Source: Cotesia glomerata | Taxonomy: Eukaryota > Arthropoda > Insecta > Hymenoptera > Braconidae | Length of the DNA stretch: 64,000 nucleotides | NCBI RefSeq assembly: GCF_020080835.1 | Contig: NC_058163.1 | Coordinates: 20,797,904-20,861,903 of the forward strand | Direction: 5' to 3' | Part shown: in pieces, positions 26,055-36,418 of the stretch | How positions within the stretch are numbered: the first letter of the stretch is position 1 | How the letters are laid out: each line of letters opens with the position of its first letter | Program-made: the position numbers and the translations under genes | Notes under the pieces: generated by a model | What the model saw: only the letters and a program-made list of their open reading frames with translations | The model's database searches: none | Told to the model about the DNA's origin: nothing

Positions 26055-26599
26055 CGATGGACTAACATGCCGAATAAAAATGCCGGTATGCCGAAAAAAA
26101 CGCGGGAAACTTTGTTACTAAAATAATAATTTTAGATATTTAAGCAATTATTAACTAAAATTTTGCTTTTTTTTATAAGACAATAAATAATTAATATACT
26201 TGACAGTTTTATTTTTATAATTATAATTATTATCTGAATAAAAAGTGACTGTAAAAGAAAAAAATACCTTGAAGAGAAGTCAGCTGATTTCACGCGCACG
26301 CGAATAACTTTCTTAAAGGGGTTGTGACTCTGTTTCCGGTATGAAAATTCCCCGCGGAGTGTTTGAAATTATTTTACTGTGGGTGCGGTGTGAAGATACT
26401 GTAGAAATTATTTTTTTCGACAGTTTGTGCTCTTTCACGTGCTGCCACCTATAAACATTTTCAAATTATCGCTTTTAAACAAAGCTGTTTACAATTGTCA
26501 TTTAAGTAATTTTTAAAAAATTTAAAATAACAATAAAAAAAAATAATAACATTATTAAAAAAAGAATATAAATAATTAAAAAATATATAATAAATTACA
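25896..26599. promoter_or_regulatory. Bidirectional promoter region Rrp1 / URM1
   Basis: This 704 bp region lies between divergent start codons. It is less AT-rich than its surroundings around 26270-26450. GCGGGAAA at 26102-26109 reads TTTCCCGC on the Rrp1 strand, a match to the E2F consensus. CACGTG lies at 26436-26441. No TATA box is obvious. Confidence 0.5.
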
Positions 26600-29500
26600 A
26601 TGTCTTCGGAAAGTGCAGAATTACCAATTACAATTGAATTTGGGTAAAATTAAAACTAACCTATTTTTATTTTTGTTATTTTTAATTTAATGTGTTCGAC
26701 TTTTATTATAAAAAAATATATTTTCAGAGGTGGAGCCGAACTTTTGTTTGGAAATAAAAAAAAACATCAAATAAATTTGCCTGGTAACAAAAATTGTGAG
26801 TAAATTTTTTTTTTATATTTATTAACAATAATACGAAAGTCAGCCGACGTCTTTAATTTTTTTTCATTTATTTAATTGAAACAATAAAATATTTTTTTTT
26901 AATTACTCCTAAAGTTTTTCAATTTTTTACAAATGAAATTTTATTTTTATTTTTTTTGAACTGATTTTTTCATTAAAAAAAATTATAAAAATTTTTAGAT
27001 GTCGGCTAACTTAATTTTCATTTAATAACACATTAAAATTTAATTCAATAATAATAATTTTTTAATATCTATCAGGGACATTAAAAGATTTAATATTTTG
27101 GATCCGTGACAACTTATTAAAGGAAAGAGAAGAATTATTTCTGCAGAACGACACAGTGTAAGAATTTTAAAATTATTATAATAAAAAAATTAATCATATA
27201 AAATTTTTATGACAACTTTTAATCACGTCATAAATATTTAACCATCTGGTGATAATTTATCAATAAAAAAGTGATAAATTATTTCTAACTTTCTCGTGAA
27301 TTGTCATAAAATTACTCCATAAATCACCATCAGTGACTTATCTAAAAATAAAATGACATTAAAGTTAGCTGTCATTTTTTCTATTTTTTAATTTTTTTTA
27401 ACAATCAAATTTTTCCCGAAAAATTATTTTTAAAAAATTACATTTTTAACTTTTTAAAATTTCTACATATCAATTTTTTTTTACAATTTTTTTAGCCATA
27501 ATTTATTTGTTAAAAAATTTTTTTAAATTATCAAATAGATGCTCGGCTGCCCAATTTCAAAACACAGTAACGGACAATTTAAAAATTTTTTTTATTAAAG
27601 AAAAGTTTGCGAGCTAAATTGATGAAAAATTTGATTTATAAATATAAAATACTTGAATATAAATATTTTAAAGAAAAAATACTTGAAATTAAGGTCTAAA
27701 AGTTATAAGAAATGCAGCAATACTAAAAAAAATCAGGTATAAAAATTTTGCAGTTACTGTGTTTTAAAATTGAGCAGCCGTACTAAATTAATGACATTGA
27801 AGTTAGCAGTCACTTGACTATTTTTTAATTTTTTTTTAACAAATGAATTTGTTCCAAAAACTTATTTACAAAAAATTGCATATTTTATTTTTTTAAATTT
27901 CTACATGTCAATTTTTTTTCTAGTTATTTATTACCATAATTTACTTGTTAAAAAAATTCTTAAAATTATCAAATGTCTGCTAAATTTATGTAAATTAATT
28001 TAGCGTATATTTAATAATTTTAATAATTTTGTAACAAATAAATTATGGCAAAAAAAAAATTGACATGTAAAAATTTGAAAAAATAAGAAATGCAATTTCC
28101 TAAAACTTTTTAATTTAAAATAATTTTTTTGTTAACTAGAATTAAAAAATTGTTTAGTGAGTGCTAACTTTAATGTCATGCTAAATTAATTTTCATAAAA
28201 ATAAATAGTATAATGAGATACTTTGGATTTATTTTTCAGCCGACCGGGAATCCTGGTGCTGGTAAACGATTCAGATTGGGAACTGCTGGTAAGCAGGGGC
28301 TTAAAATCAGCCAATTAGTATTAATAAATTATTACTCGTGGTGAATAAAAAAATAATCCCGAGAGCAGACGTAGGAATAAATATAAGCGTATGAAAGAAT
28401 AGAAATCTTGAAGACTGTGAGTTTTTACCTCAGGAAGGCGATACAGCTGGTGGTGACATTTGACAAATGCCCTTGCTGTCCAAACACCTTTTTTACAGTC
28501 GTCAGTGGGTTCCTCGAGAATCTCTATAAGAAGTCCTGGGGAAAAATAAAGGAATCTTTTTGTTCTGGAAATAATTTTCTTGATTCTTCTCTCAGCTCGG
28601 GCGATACCTTCTCGGTCTGCGTCCTAAGAAGAGAAGCTAGACCGTTTGATAGACGAGGGCGACAAGTGAAAGAGCACAAATGACTTCCGTTAGCCACTCC
28701 CACAAGAGTTAAATTATCATTTTAAATTTGTAAATGTAGCTTCCCAAGGCCGACGCGTTGGCTATTAAGATACGAAAGGTATACGAGAAGTACGCGAGAG
28801 CAGTCTCCAGGGAGAGGACGGAATGAAAGAGCAAGAATCGAGGGACAAGAGATGTGTTAGCTCTAAGTGCGATAGAGAATATTATGAAGGAGAAATGAGA
28901 ATAGGGAATAAGAGAGAAACCAGACGGTAGAAAGATGATGGCTTTGCCCATTATTATGATAATACCCACGTTTCACGAAAGCTTTCTGCTGTGCTGTTAT
29001 ATTTTTTCGTGTTGCTGCTTTACTTTTTTACTATCATTATTATTGTATATATCTATTCGTTTCTTTCACTTGTTTGTTCTCTTACTCTAAACTTTTTTAT
29101 TTTATTGTTTTTATAGTCTTCGCGCCCACACGAGACACCCCTTTATTTATTATTTTTTCACACTATTATGCCTCGTAAATTATTAAGTCATAAAGTCCTA
29201 AATTTTCTTACTGAAACAGCTTCCTCAAAGCGCTAAGTAGTTTTGCGATACTGCCTTCTGCACCACCAAATGATAAACTCTAACACATAATTGAGGTTCT
29301 TCTTCAATTTATCAAGATGAATTTATTAATATATTATTACTTCGTACAGAAATAATTTATTAAAAAAAAAAAATAAATGAATCTATATTATTAAGAGAAT
29401 AAGAAAAATTTTGTGTCGAGGATAGTCATATGATAAAATCGTTTTTTTTTAGTAAAATTTAGTGTCATTGCAAAGGTCTTGATTTGAATTTGTCTCTTTT

Positions 29501-31006
29501 CAAGGTTTCAAATCATTCTCATCGATAGTCAATTTATTATGATAAGTATTTAGGCTGCATTCGAAAATGCTTTATCTCTAGACACATAATTAAGAAATGA
29601 CCTTGTATCTAGTGAACTATTGATATTTTTAAAGATATAAGCTCATCCCGACATTACACTCATCAAGACCTTTCATTTGAGTACCCACATCGATTTTTCA
29701 TATATTTATATATGTATATATGAAAAATATATCAAAATGCATGTGGGTACTCAAATGAAAGGTCTTGATGAGTGTAACATCAAGATGAGCTTATATTTTC
29801 AATAACATTATTAGGTGACAATATCATTTCTTAATTATTGATATTTTTAACCCTTCGTCACTCGCGTCTTTTTTAGTTTCTCGCTCGCACTTTAGTGAGT
29901 CTCTATAGGTTGAGTAGTTGTTAGGCGACGATCTGCTCATGGCGCGAGTGACCAAGGGTTAAAGATATAAGCTCATCCCGATGTTACACTCATCGAGACC
30001 TTTCATTTGAGTACCCACATTAATTTTTTATATATTTTATTTATTTCATATATGTCATAAATATAAAATGTATCAAATATATAAAAAAAATTATGTGGGT
30101 ACTCGAATGAAAGGTCTCGATGAGTATAACATCAAGATGAGCTTATATCTTCAATAACATCGTTAGTTGACAAGATACAATATTATTTCTTAATTCTTGA
30201 TATTTTTAAAGATATAAGCTCATCTTGATGTTACGCTCATCGAAACTTTTCGTTTGAGTACCCACATGAAATATTTTATGTATGTGATGTTTGTGAAATA
30301 TATAAAATATATAAAAAAATCTTGTGGGTACTCAAATGAAAGGTCTCGATGAGCGTAACATCAAGATGAGCTTATATCTTCAATAACATTATTTGGTGAC
30401 AAGATACAATATCATTTCTTAATTATTGATATTTTTAACGATGTAAGCTTATTGCGATGTTACACTCATCGAGACTTTTCGTTTGAGTACCCACATGAAA
30501 TTTTTCATATATTTTATACATGTGATATTTGTGAAATATATCAAATATATAAAAAAATCTTTTGGGTACTCAAATGAAAGGTCTCGATGAGTGTAACATC
30601 AGGATGAGCTTATATATTTAAAAACTTCAATATTTAAGGAAATACAGTGCAATTTAACAGAAGTCATTATTTAAAAATGCAAAATTTTATTTATTTATAA
30701 TTCACAAGTCATGGCAGTCGCATAGTGACTGCAAGGTTGCTAGAGTATTTATTATTTGTTGAATTTCAAGATTTTAGCAATTAAATTACTTATTTAAAAT
30801 ATTTTTAATAATTATTTTTTTTTTAATTAATTATTTTTAAAATTTAGTCAAATTTACTTTTAAAAAATAACTTTATTTCAATTTTTTTTATATTATTAAT
30901 TCTTGACATAATTTGTAACTAATAATTTTTTTTTTAGGGTCAAGGAGAATACAATTTGTCACCTAACGATACCATACTCTTCATATCAACGCTCCACGGA
31001 GGTTAA
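26600..31006 (+). CDS. Urm1: Ubiquitin-related modifier 1 (URM1)
   Basis: URM1 is a ubiquitin-like sulfur carrier. Its C-terminal thiocarboxylate supplies sulfur for 2-thiouridine at tRNA wobble U34 and can be conjugated to proteins; the partner is Uba4/MOCS3. Coding exons are 26600-26643, 26728-26795, 27076-27157, 28240-28288 and 30938-31006. The junctions keep frame (GG|A, T|GG, GT|C, phase 0) and give 103 residues (human 101). The product starts MSSESAELPITIEFGGGAEL. It has the family blocks LLKEREELFLQ, VRPGILVLVNDSDWELL and the C-terminal FISTLHGG with the essential terminal Gly-Gly. Intron 4 is 2.65 kb and holds a Helitron (29382-30743). Poly(A) signals lie at 31033 and 31078. Confidence 0.96.
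26836..27014. repeat. Short inverted-repeat element (AGCCGACGT type), copy 2, URM1 intron 2
   Basis: The left end AGTCAGCCGACGTCTTTAAT and right end TTTTTAGATGTCGGCTAAC form an inverted pair; same family as 3237-3420. Confidence 0.55.
27340..28190. repeat. AT-rich interspersed repeat array (TTTAATGTCAT family), URM1 intron 3
   Basis: At least two inverted copies (GACATTAAAGTTAGCTGTCA at the left, CTAACTTTAATGTCATG at the right). Between them, at about 27540-27780, is an inverted pair: GCTCGGCTGCCCAATTTCAA and the inverse of TTAAAATTGAGCAGCCGTAC. That pair looks like a further small nested element of about 240 bp. Confidence 0.5.
28289..29381 (+). other. URM1 intron 4, non-repeat part
   Basis: Moderate-GC, single-copy sequence within this window. 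Open frames (for example 28408-28683) start from non-ATG codons and show no recognisable domain. I see nothing functional beyond intron. Confidence 0.5.
29382..30743 (+). mobile_element. Hairpin-array Helitron, copy H2 (URM1 intron 4)
   Basis: It begins A|TCTATATTATTAAGAGAAT and ends with GCAGTCGCATAGTGACTGC, AAGGTTG, CTAG (30740-30743). Four tandem hairpins lie at about 29632-29802, 29961-30150, 30208-30380 and 30437-30620. A 108 bp piggyBac-like MITE is nested between hairpins 1 and 2. Confidence 0.88.
29851..29958. mobile_element. piggyBac-like MITE with TTAA target duplication
   Basis: A 108 bp insert with ends CCCTTCGTCACTCGCG and CGCGAGTGACCAAGGG, flanked on both sides by TTAA (29847-29850 and 29959-29962). 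Sister hairpins read TTTTTAAAGATATAAGC without it, giving the empty site. TTAA plus CCC termini is the piggyBac hallmark. Confidence 0.82.
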
Positions 31007-32455
31007 TTCACCTCGCACATATATATCATGACAATAAAAAAACTTGAAATAAATAAATAAATAAATAAAAGAAATCGAATAAAGGTGTGGTAATTTATCT
31101 AAATGAAAGAAAATAGCCGAGGCGCCCGACCTTGGTGAGAATAATTGGCGTCAATTAATAACATTTACGGTATTGGGTGAAGAAAAATCGATGTAAGAGC
31201 CTCTAACGAGGTGTCCCTGGTGTGAGTATGTGAATATGTGTGCTGTAAGCCCATAGAGTTCCGTAGAGAGCCCAGAGATCATTCTGGATTCTATATCCCG
31301 GATGATGATAGCGGCGAGGGTGGACCCAGGACCCAATCGTTAATGGTCTGGCAGGTTGTGATGGTCCAGTGATTAATTGTGTCACCTATGATTACATCAC
31401 TGTGTGTATCCACTATATTATATACGGTTGCGCTCATGGAGACGACACAGGAGCGAGAAGAGAAGAGCGCTGCGCTGGGCTGTCCATGAGCTCCCGGATT
31501 ACGGGATACGCGCGATACTAACGCGGCCATGTGTATTTACGCACGCTCGAGGTACTCGGGTTTGCGTTACGTGCTCGAGCGACCAACTTTGCAATTCGGT
31601 TGAGGCCGTTACCTCGCTAGATTTATGCAGCTAGTCAGTAGAACCTCGTTTCACATTCATCTGTACCACGGACAACGATCGCCATCCGACACATCCAGTT
31701 ACGAGCTTTAATCGTAAATATTTTTTTCAATTTATTTTAAGTATTGCGCATACTTGTTTCAGATAAATTTCACTCCGAGTATAATTACAATCACTCCAAA
31801 ATATATCAAACTCTCTCCTTTTTCAGGTGTTATTTATCTCCGGGTCAAAGGTCTCAACTTTGATCCAAAAATTTTGATTTGGAATTTTTTATTTAAAATT
31901 TTTTTTAGCAGATTAATTGTTTCAGATTGGCAATTTTTCTATTTTGATTGCTTTTAATCACAATACTTCATCCGTGGAACAGCATAAATTTTTGGGTCGC
32001 GTATGAATTATAGTTATGTTATTGATAATAAGATTTTATGACCTATCGAGAACGTTAACCCCTTTTTAAATTATACTGCGTTGATAATTGGTCATAAAAA
32101 TGAAGTTTAGTGTGATGGAACGAAAAATTAATTCTTTTTTATCGAAAAAAAAAACAATTAAAAAAAATTGAAAATAAAGAAATTTCAATTTTTTTGAATA
32201 TTTTTGAATATTTTTGATACTATCGAATTTATTTTTATATTAATAAAAAAAAAAAAAAAACAATTAAAAATAAAGAAATTTGATTTTTTTTCAATTCTTC
32301 TGAATATGTTTAATACTATCGAATTTTTTCTTATAAAAACCAATTAAAAAAAATTGAAAATAAAGAAATTTGAATTTTTTTCAATACTTCTGAATATTTT
32401 TAATACTATTGAATTTTTTTTTTTATAAAAACAAAAAAACTAAAGATTTTTTAAT
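31007..32455. other. Intergenic region with a CpG-containing island (31,190-31,720)
   Basis: The URM1 3' end occupies the first ~80 bp. The stretch 31190-31720 is far less AT-rich than anything nearby and contains CGCGCG-type runs near 31505-31520. It could be a promoter or untranslated exon of an unrecognised transcript. None of its open frames resembles a known protein. From 31,740 to 32,455 the sequence is AT-rich with nothing evident. Confidence 0.35.
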
Positions 32456-32459
32456 TGGA

Positions 32460-33120
32460 CATATATTTAGTTTAGTTTAGTTTATTAACAATTATGCCAA
32501 GGCTAAAGCCAAATGGCAAAGAGAAAATATATATAAGAATTTTTTACATTATTATGCAGTTTAAGCTACAAATATTTTAAGTGTTTTACATAAGAATATT
32601 TTAAGATTATAAAAATCGAATTCATAAAGAATTAACTAACAAATTTAAGATTCTTTGAGATAGCGGTAAAAACAAAAAAGGAAATTTGAATTATAAAGAA
32701 GCTTAGTGTAAGTTCACTAAGAATTTGAAGACTAACAATAAAAATAAGAGGATTGACTAATAGTTTAGGATCAAACATCAGGATTAAATAAATAATCAAA
32801 CATCTTGTTTTTGAAAGACTCTAAACTAGACGAATTTATAATATCCTCCGGTGATTCTTCCCATAGTCGTATCACTGTAACAACGAAGGAAGATTTATAT
32901 TGGGTTGTACTAAAATTCGGCAATTTAAAGAGGATATTATTTTTCTTGGCTGCTAGTCTCTCAGAGCGACTTACAGTAAGGTCTTCTTGGAATAATTCAC
33001 GCAAATAACAGGGCTTACGAGCAAGAGGTACAATACATTCGACGACTCTTTATTGATAGCCATCCCAATTCACGTCTATAAGGCGAAACATGTTCATCTC
33101 GCTTCGAATTAAAGATGAAA
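32460..33120 (-). pseudogene. Non-LTR retrotransposon 3' fragment, related to 4331-5440
   Basis: Minus-strand residues at 33004-32771 (RSERLAAKKNNILFKLPNF, then IRLWEESPEDII) match the C-terminal block of the fragment at 4958-4674. The 3' end carries a tail of AAACT units at about 32465-32485. Upstream stops and frame breaks mark it as dead. Confidence 0.75.
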
Positions 33121-33215
33121 CGTACTGCTAAATTTAGAGAACGTTTACAGTTTTTATAATTTAATAATCATTTTTTAATAAAAAAAAAATTTTGTAAAAT
33201 TAAATATTTTTATTA

Positions 33216-33447
33216 AGGTAAAAAACCCCATTAGTGGCGGGGATCCCATTACTGACACTTTCTTTGATTTTGGTACTTATTCAATTAAAGAAATCATTAA
33301 TTTTTATTATGAATATATTATTTCTAATCTTTAAGACCTTTAGATCAAAAAATCTTTTAATTTTTATTCCAAGTAGAACATTTTTCATTGAAAAAAAAGT
33401 GCCACTAATAAGGGCTTAGAGGTGCCACTAATGGGGTCTTTTACCTT
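33216..33447. mobile_element. MITE with AGGTAAAANACCCC ends and TA flanks
   Basis: The left end AGGTAAAAAACCCCATTAGT and right end (inverse) AGGTAAAAGACCCCATTAGT are flanked by TA. About 25 bp of the ends pair, with an extra GTGGC/GCCAC. It is about 230 bp and non-coding. Confidence 0.7.
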
Positions 33448-33819
33448 AGTTGGTATTTTTTAAAAATTTTACTATTCAAAAAATGTTTTACGTGTATAAG
33501 TATGAATTAAAAAATTTAAAATTTGAATTGAAAATTTAAGACGTTTTGCACGACTCATGATGCGAAGCATCAGAGAGTGTTTTACGATCAAAAAATTTTT
33601 TTCGCCTCATTACGGCAACTATTTTTATTATTATAGTCTTGTTAGTTGACGGAATCAAGATATTTTTTATACTATTGTCAAGATAATTTAATGGAGATTA
33701 ATTTGACACTTTTCAAAAATTGGTTTAGTGCAATAGAAACGGGAAAAGACATCAAAATAGGTCAAAAAAATTTCCTGTCTGTCATGTATGAAACTCCGGA
33801 AACACTGTAACTTGCGATT

Positions 33820-34003
33820 TTTAACTTCCCGCTAAGAAAATTGAAAATTTTCAAAAATCGGGAAGTTATTGGTTTTACCCCGTTTTTCGAAAATCGAGTT
33901 CTCATCAGATCTTGACGTTTTGAGGTCTTAGGAAGCTTCCCTGATTGTTTTCGCGATGATGTCCGTATGTCTGTATGTATGTGCGCGCGCGTGTGTATGT
34001 GTG

Positions 34004-34034
<31 letters not shown>

Positions 34035-36226
34035 TTTTTTTCAGAGGGGGGAATCTTTTTGCGGATTCCAGGCATAGCTGTTTCACCTGGATATGTGAAG
34101 ATTCGACGCAGCGTCATACTAAAACTCGACGCTAACGCCCCTACTCACTAAACCCTAAACCCCTTTTCTTCTTTCCTCTAATCCCTCATGGGAACCGCCG
34201 TCAGGCATTACTTCGTGAGGGGAGGAACTAGCTACTGCTCTTCCTTCTGGTGGCTAAGGTATTAACTACCTTCCTTCTATCTTCTGATATTTGCTCTTCT
34301 TCTTTCGGTGGAACGCAAGTCTTTGAGGACTTCTGTTGCAAACGTGTTGGTAGCGTTCCAGGCAGCTTCTGATGACAAAATTGCTTCCACTAGTGAATCT
34401 GGTTGCATTCTCTGGTTCAGGATCCTCTCCAACTCTTCGCGCTATGGATCGAAACGAGAACATACAAAGATGACATGCTCCGCATCTTCAGCAACTCCTG
34501 GGCAGGACGGGCACTTCGAAGAGTCATCGTGCTTAAAGCGGTGTAGATACTCCCGATAACATCTGCGTAAGATAGTATAAAATAGTAATTGACCTCGCCG
34601 TGATTCCGGTTAAGCCAAATGTCGATCCGAGGTATGAGGCGGTGCGTCCACCTACCCTTCTCTGCAGCATCCCATTGTAGTTGCCATCGGCCTATGCTGT
34701 TCTGCCGTTCTTCAATTCTAAGTTCTTCAGGGCTCAGTGCAGTTGACCTTTTTCGTTGGTAAAGGGCTCGTCTTTCCTCTACTAGAACTCTAAGAGGTAG
34801 GGTTCCGGCAATGACGCACACTGCTTCTTCTGATATAGTGCGGAAGGCACTAGCTACTCGTAGGGCACTCAGTCGATATACTGGTCCAGCTTTTCTCCAT
34901 GATTTCTGGATTTCCAGTGCATCAGCCCAAATGGATATTCCGTAAGTGAGCACTGATGTGACTACTGATGACAATAGTAGCCTCCTGCTCTGCATTGGGC
35001 CTCCGATGTTAGGCATCAGCCGTGCGAGACTAGCCCTCACTACTGACGCTTTGGCACTGACGTGTTCCACCTGCTGCTTGAAGTTGAGTCGGGCATCCAG
35101 CATCACTCCCAGATAACGGATAAATGGTTGTGATGTGATTTCTTGTTCTCCGACTCTCAACTTGATAGTTTCTACCGTTTTTCTAATGGTGATGAGCACT
35201 GCCTCGGTTTTATGCTTGGCTAATGGCAAGTTCACCATGTCCATCCAATAATTGACTCGTCTGAATGTAATATCAAATGCCATTTCTATTTCTTCGAGGT
35301 GCTTTGCGACGATCACGACAGCTACGTCATCCGCATATGCTACAAGTTTGACTCCCGTAGGCAATGCTATTCTCAGGAGGCCATCATACATGATGTTCCA
35401 TAGCAGAGGACCTAAAACTCATCCCTGTGGCACTCCTCCAGTGATTTCGTACTCTTCCGTACCGTTCTTCGTGTCATATTTCAGAACCCTATTCGTGAAG
35501 TAGCTCGCTACCATTCTGCGAAGGTATCCTGGTGCGTTTTTTTCTCCTAGAGCCCGCATAACGCAGTTATGTGTGTGTGTGTGTATGTATGTATGTGACC
35601 CTCTTATAACTTTTGAACGGCTTGACCGATTTAATCGCGGTTGGTGCCATTCGAAAGGGCTTGACCAAACTTAGATTTTGAATACTATTTGTACCGATTC
35701 GAACCAGTCGATTTTGAGAAATCTTAAAAAAACTACAAAAAAAAATTTTTTGAAATGAGGTTTTTTTGGAATTACTTTTAAATGGCTTCACTGATCAATT
35801 CAAAAATCTAATCAGCTGTTAAAATCAAAAAACGACGTCGATCGCCGCAAGCCCGATCAAAATCAGTTGATTCGTTCGTGAGTTATCGTTGTCGAAAGAA
35901 AACCGAAAAAAGTGTTTTTTCGGAATTAATTTAAAATTCCTGGCTCGATCGATTTAAACTTGAAAATTTTTCATGGAACTTCAAAAACTGCGTCGAATGC
36001 CGCCAACCGCGTGAAAATCGGTTCAATCATTCAAAAGTTATTGCCGTTTGAAAATTCAAAAAATTGTGTTTTATTAAACTGCTATTAGAGTTCGAGCTCA
36101 AATTGATACAAAAATAATATTTTTGAGCTCGAAGAGCTCAAAAACGTAATGTATAGTTTTGAGCGCTTAAGAACAAAATGAGCGGGAAGTTGCAGGGATG
36201 GCCTTTAGGGTCAACCGTCATCCTAA
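33820..36226 (-). mobile_element. Element Y, copy 2, split by a LINE in its (GT)n tract
   Basis: The right-type end is at 33820 (TTAACTTCCCGCTAAGAAAA) and the left-type end at about 36185-36226 (GCGGGAAGTTGCAGGGATGG). Without the inserted LINE (34018-35569) the element would be about 855 bp, close to copy 1. Confidence 0.7.
34018..35569 (-). pseudogene. R1-clade LINE, 5'-truncated, inside a (GT)n tract
   Basis: Minus-strand reverse transcriptase, partly open at 35391-34417. It has the catalytic YADDVA motif, IRYLGVMLDARLNF, GGPMQSRRLLLSSVVTSVL and TYGISIWADAL, typical of R1-clade elements. A C-terminal zinc knuckle (CPSC, then eight residues, H, four residues, C) follows in a shifted frame near 34520-34460. 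The 5' end is cut within the reverse transcriptase (at about 35569). It is dead: a TGA at 35421-35419 replaces Ser of the conserved PQGS motif, there is a frameshift near 34580, and a TAG lies near 34445. The 3' end is a poly(A) run (plus-strand T at 34018-34043), and both flanks are GT repeats. Confidence 0.88.
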
Positions 36227-36418
36227 TTTTTTTTTTTTTAGTTCTTTGGAAGAATTATAGGTCACCGAATGCAAATGGCTAGGTAATTCAGTGTCGTTTA
36301 TGTACAATTAATAAAATAAAACAAAAACAAGAAGACTGTATATCCCATTTTTTATTTTATTAATATTTAATAATTAAATTAGCATTATGAGTCGTGCACT
36401 TTTAGATTTTCCAAACTT

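Larger units (their letters stand above)
33546..36418 (-). mobile_element. Inverted-repeat element X, copy 2, interrupted by element Y and a LINE
   Basis: The ends TTGCACGACTCATGATGC (33546) and GCATTATGAGTCGTGCAC (about 36381) match copy 1 at 8529-9165 in the opposite orientation. Element Y (33820-36226) sits inside it, and a LINE sits inside Y, so three insertion layers are present. Confidence 0.6.

Noticed and set aside
28408..28683. 91-residue frame in URM1 intron 4
   Set aside because: Starts at TTG rather than ATG, lies within an intron and has no recognisable domain.
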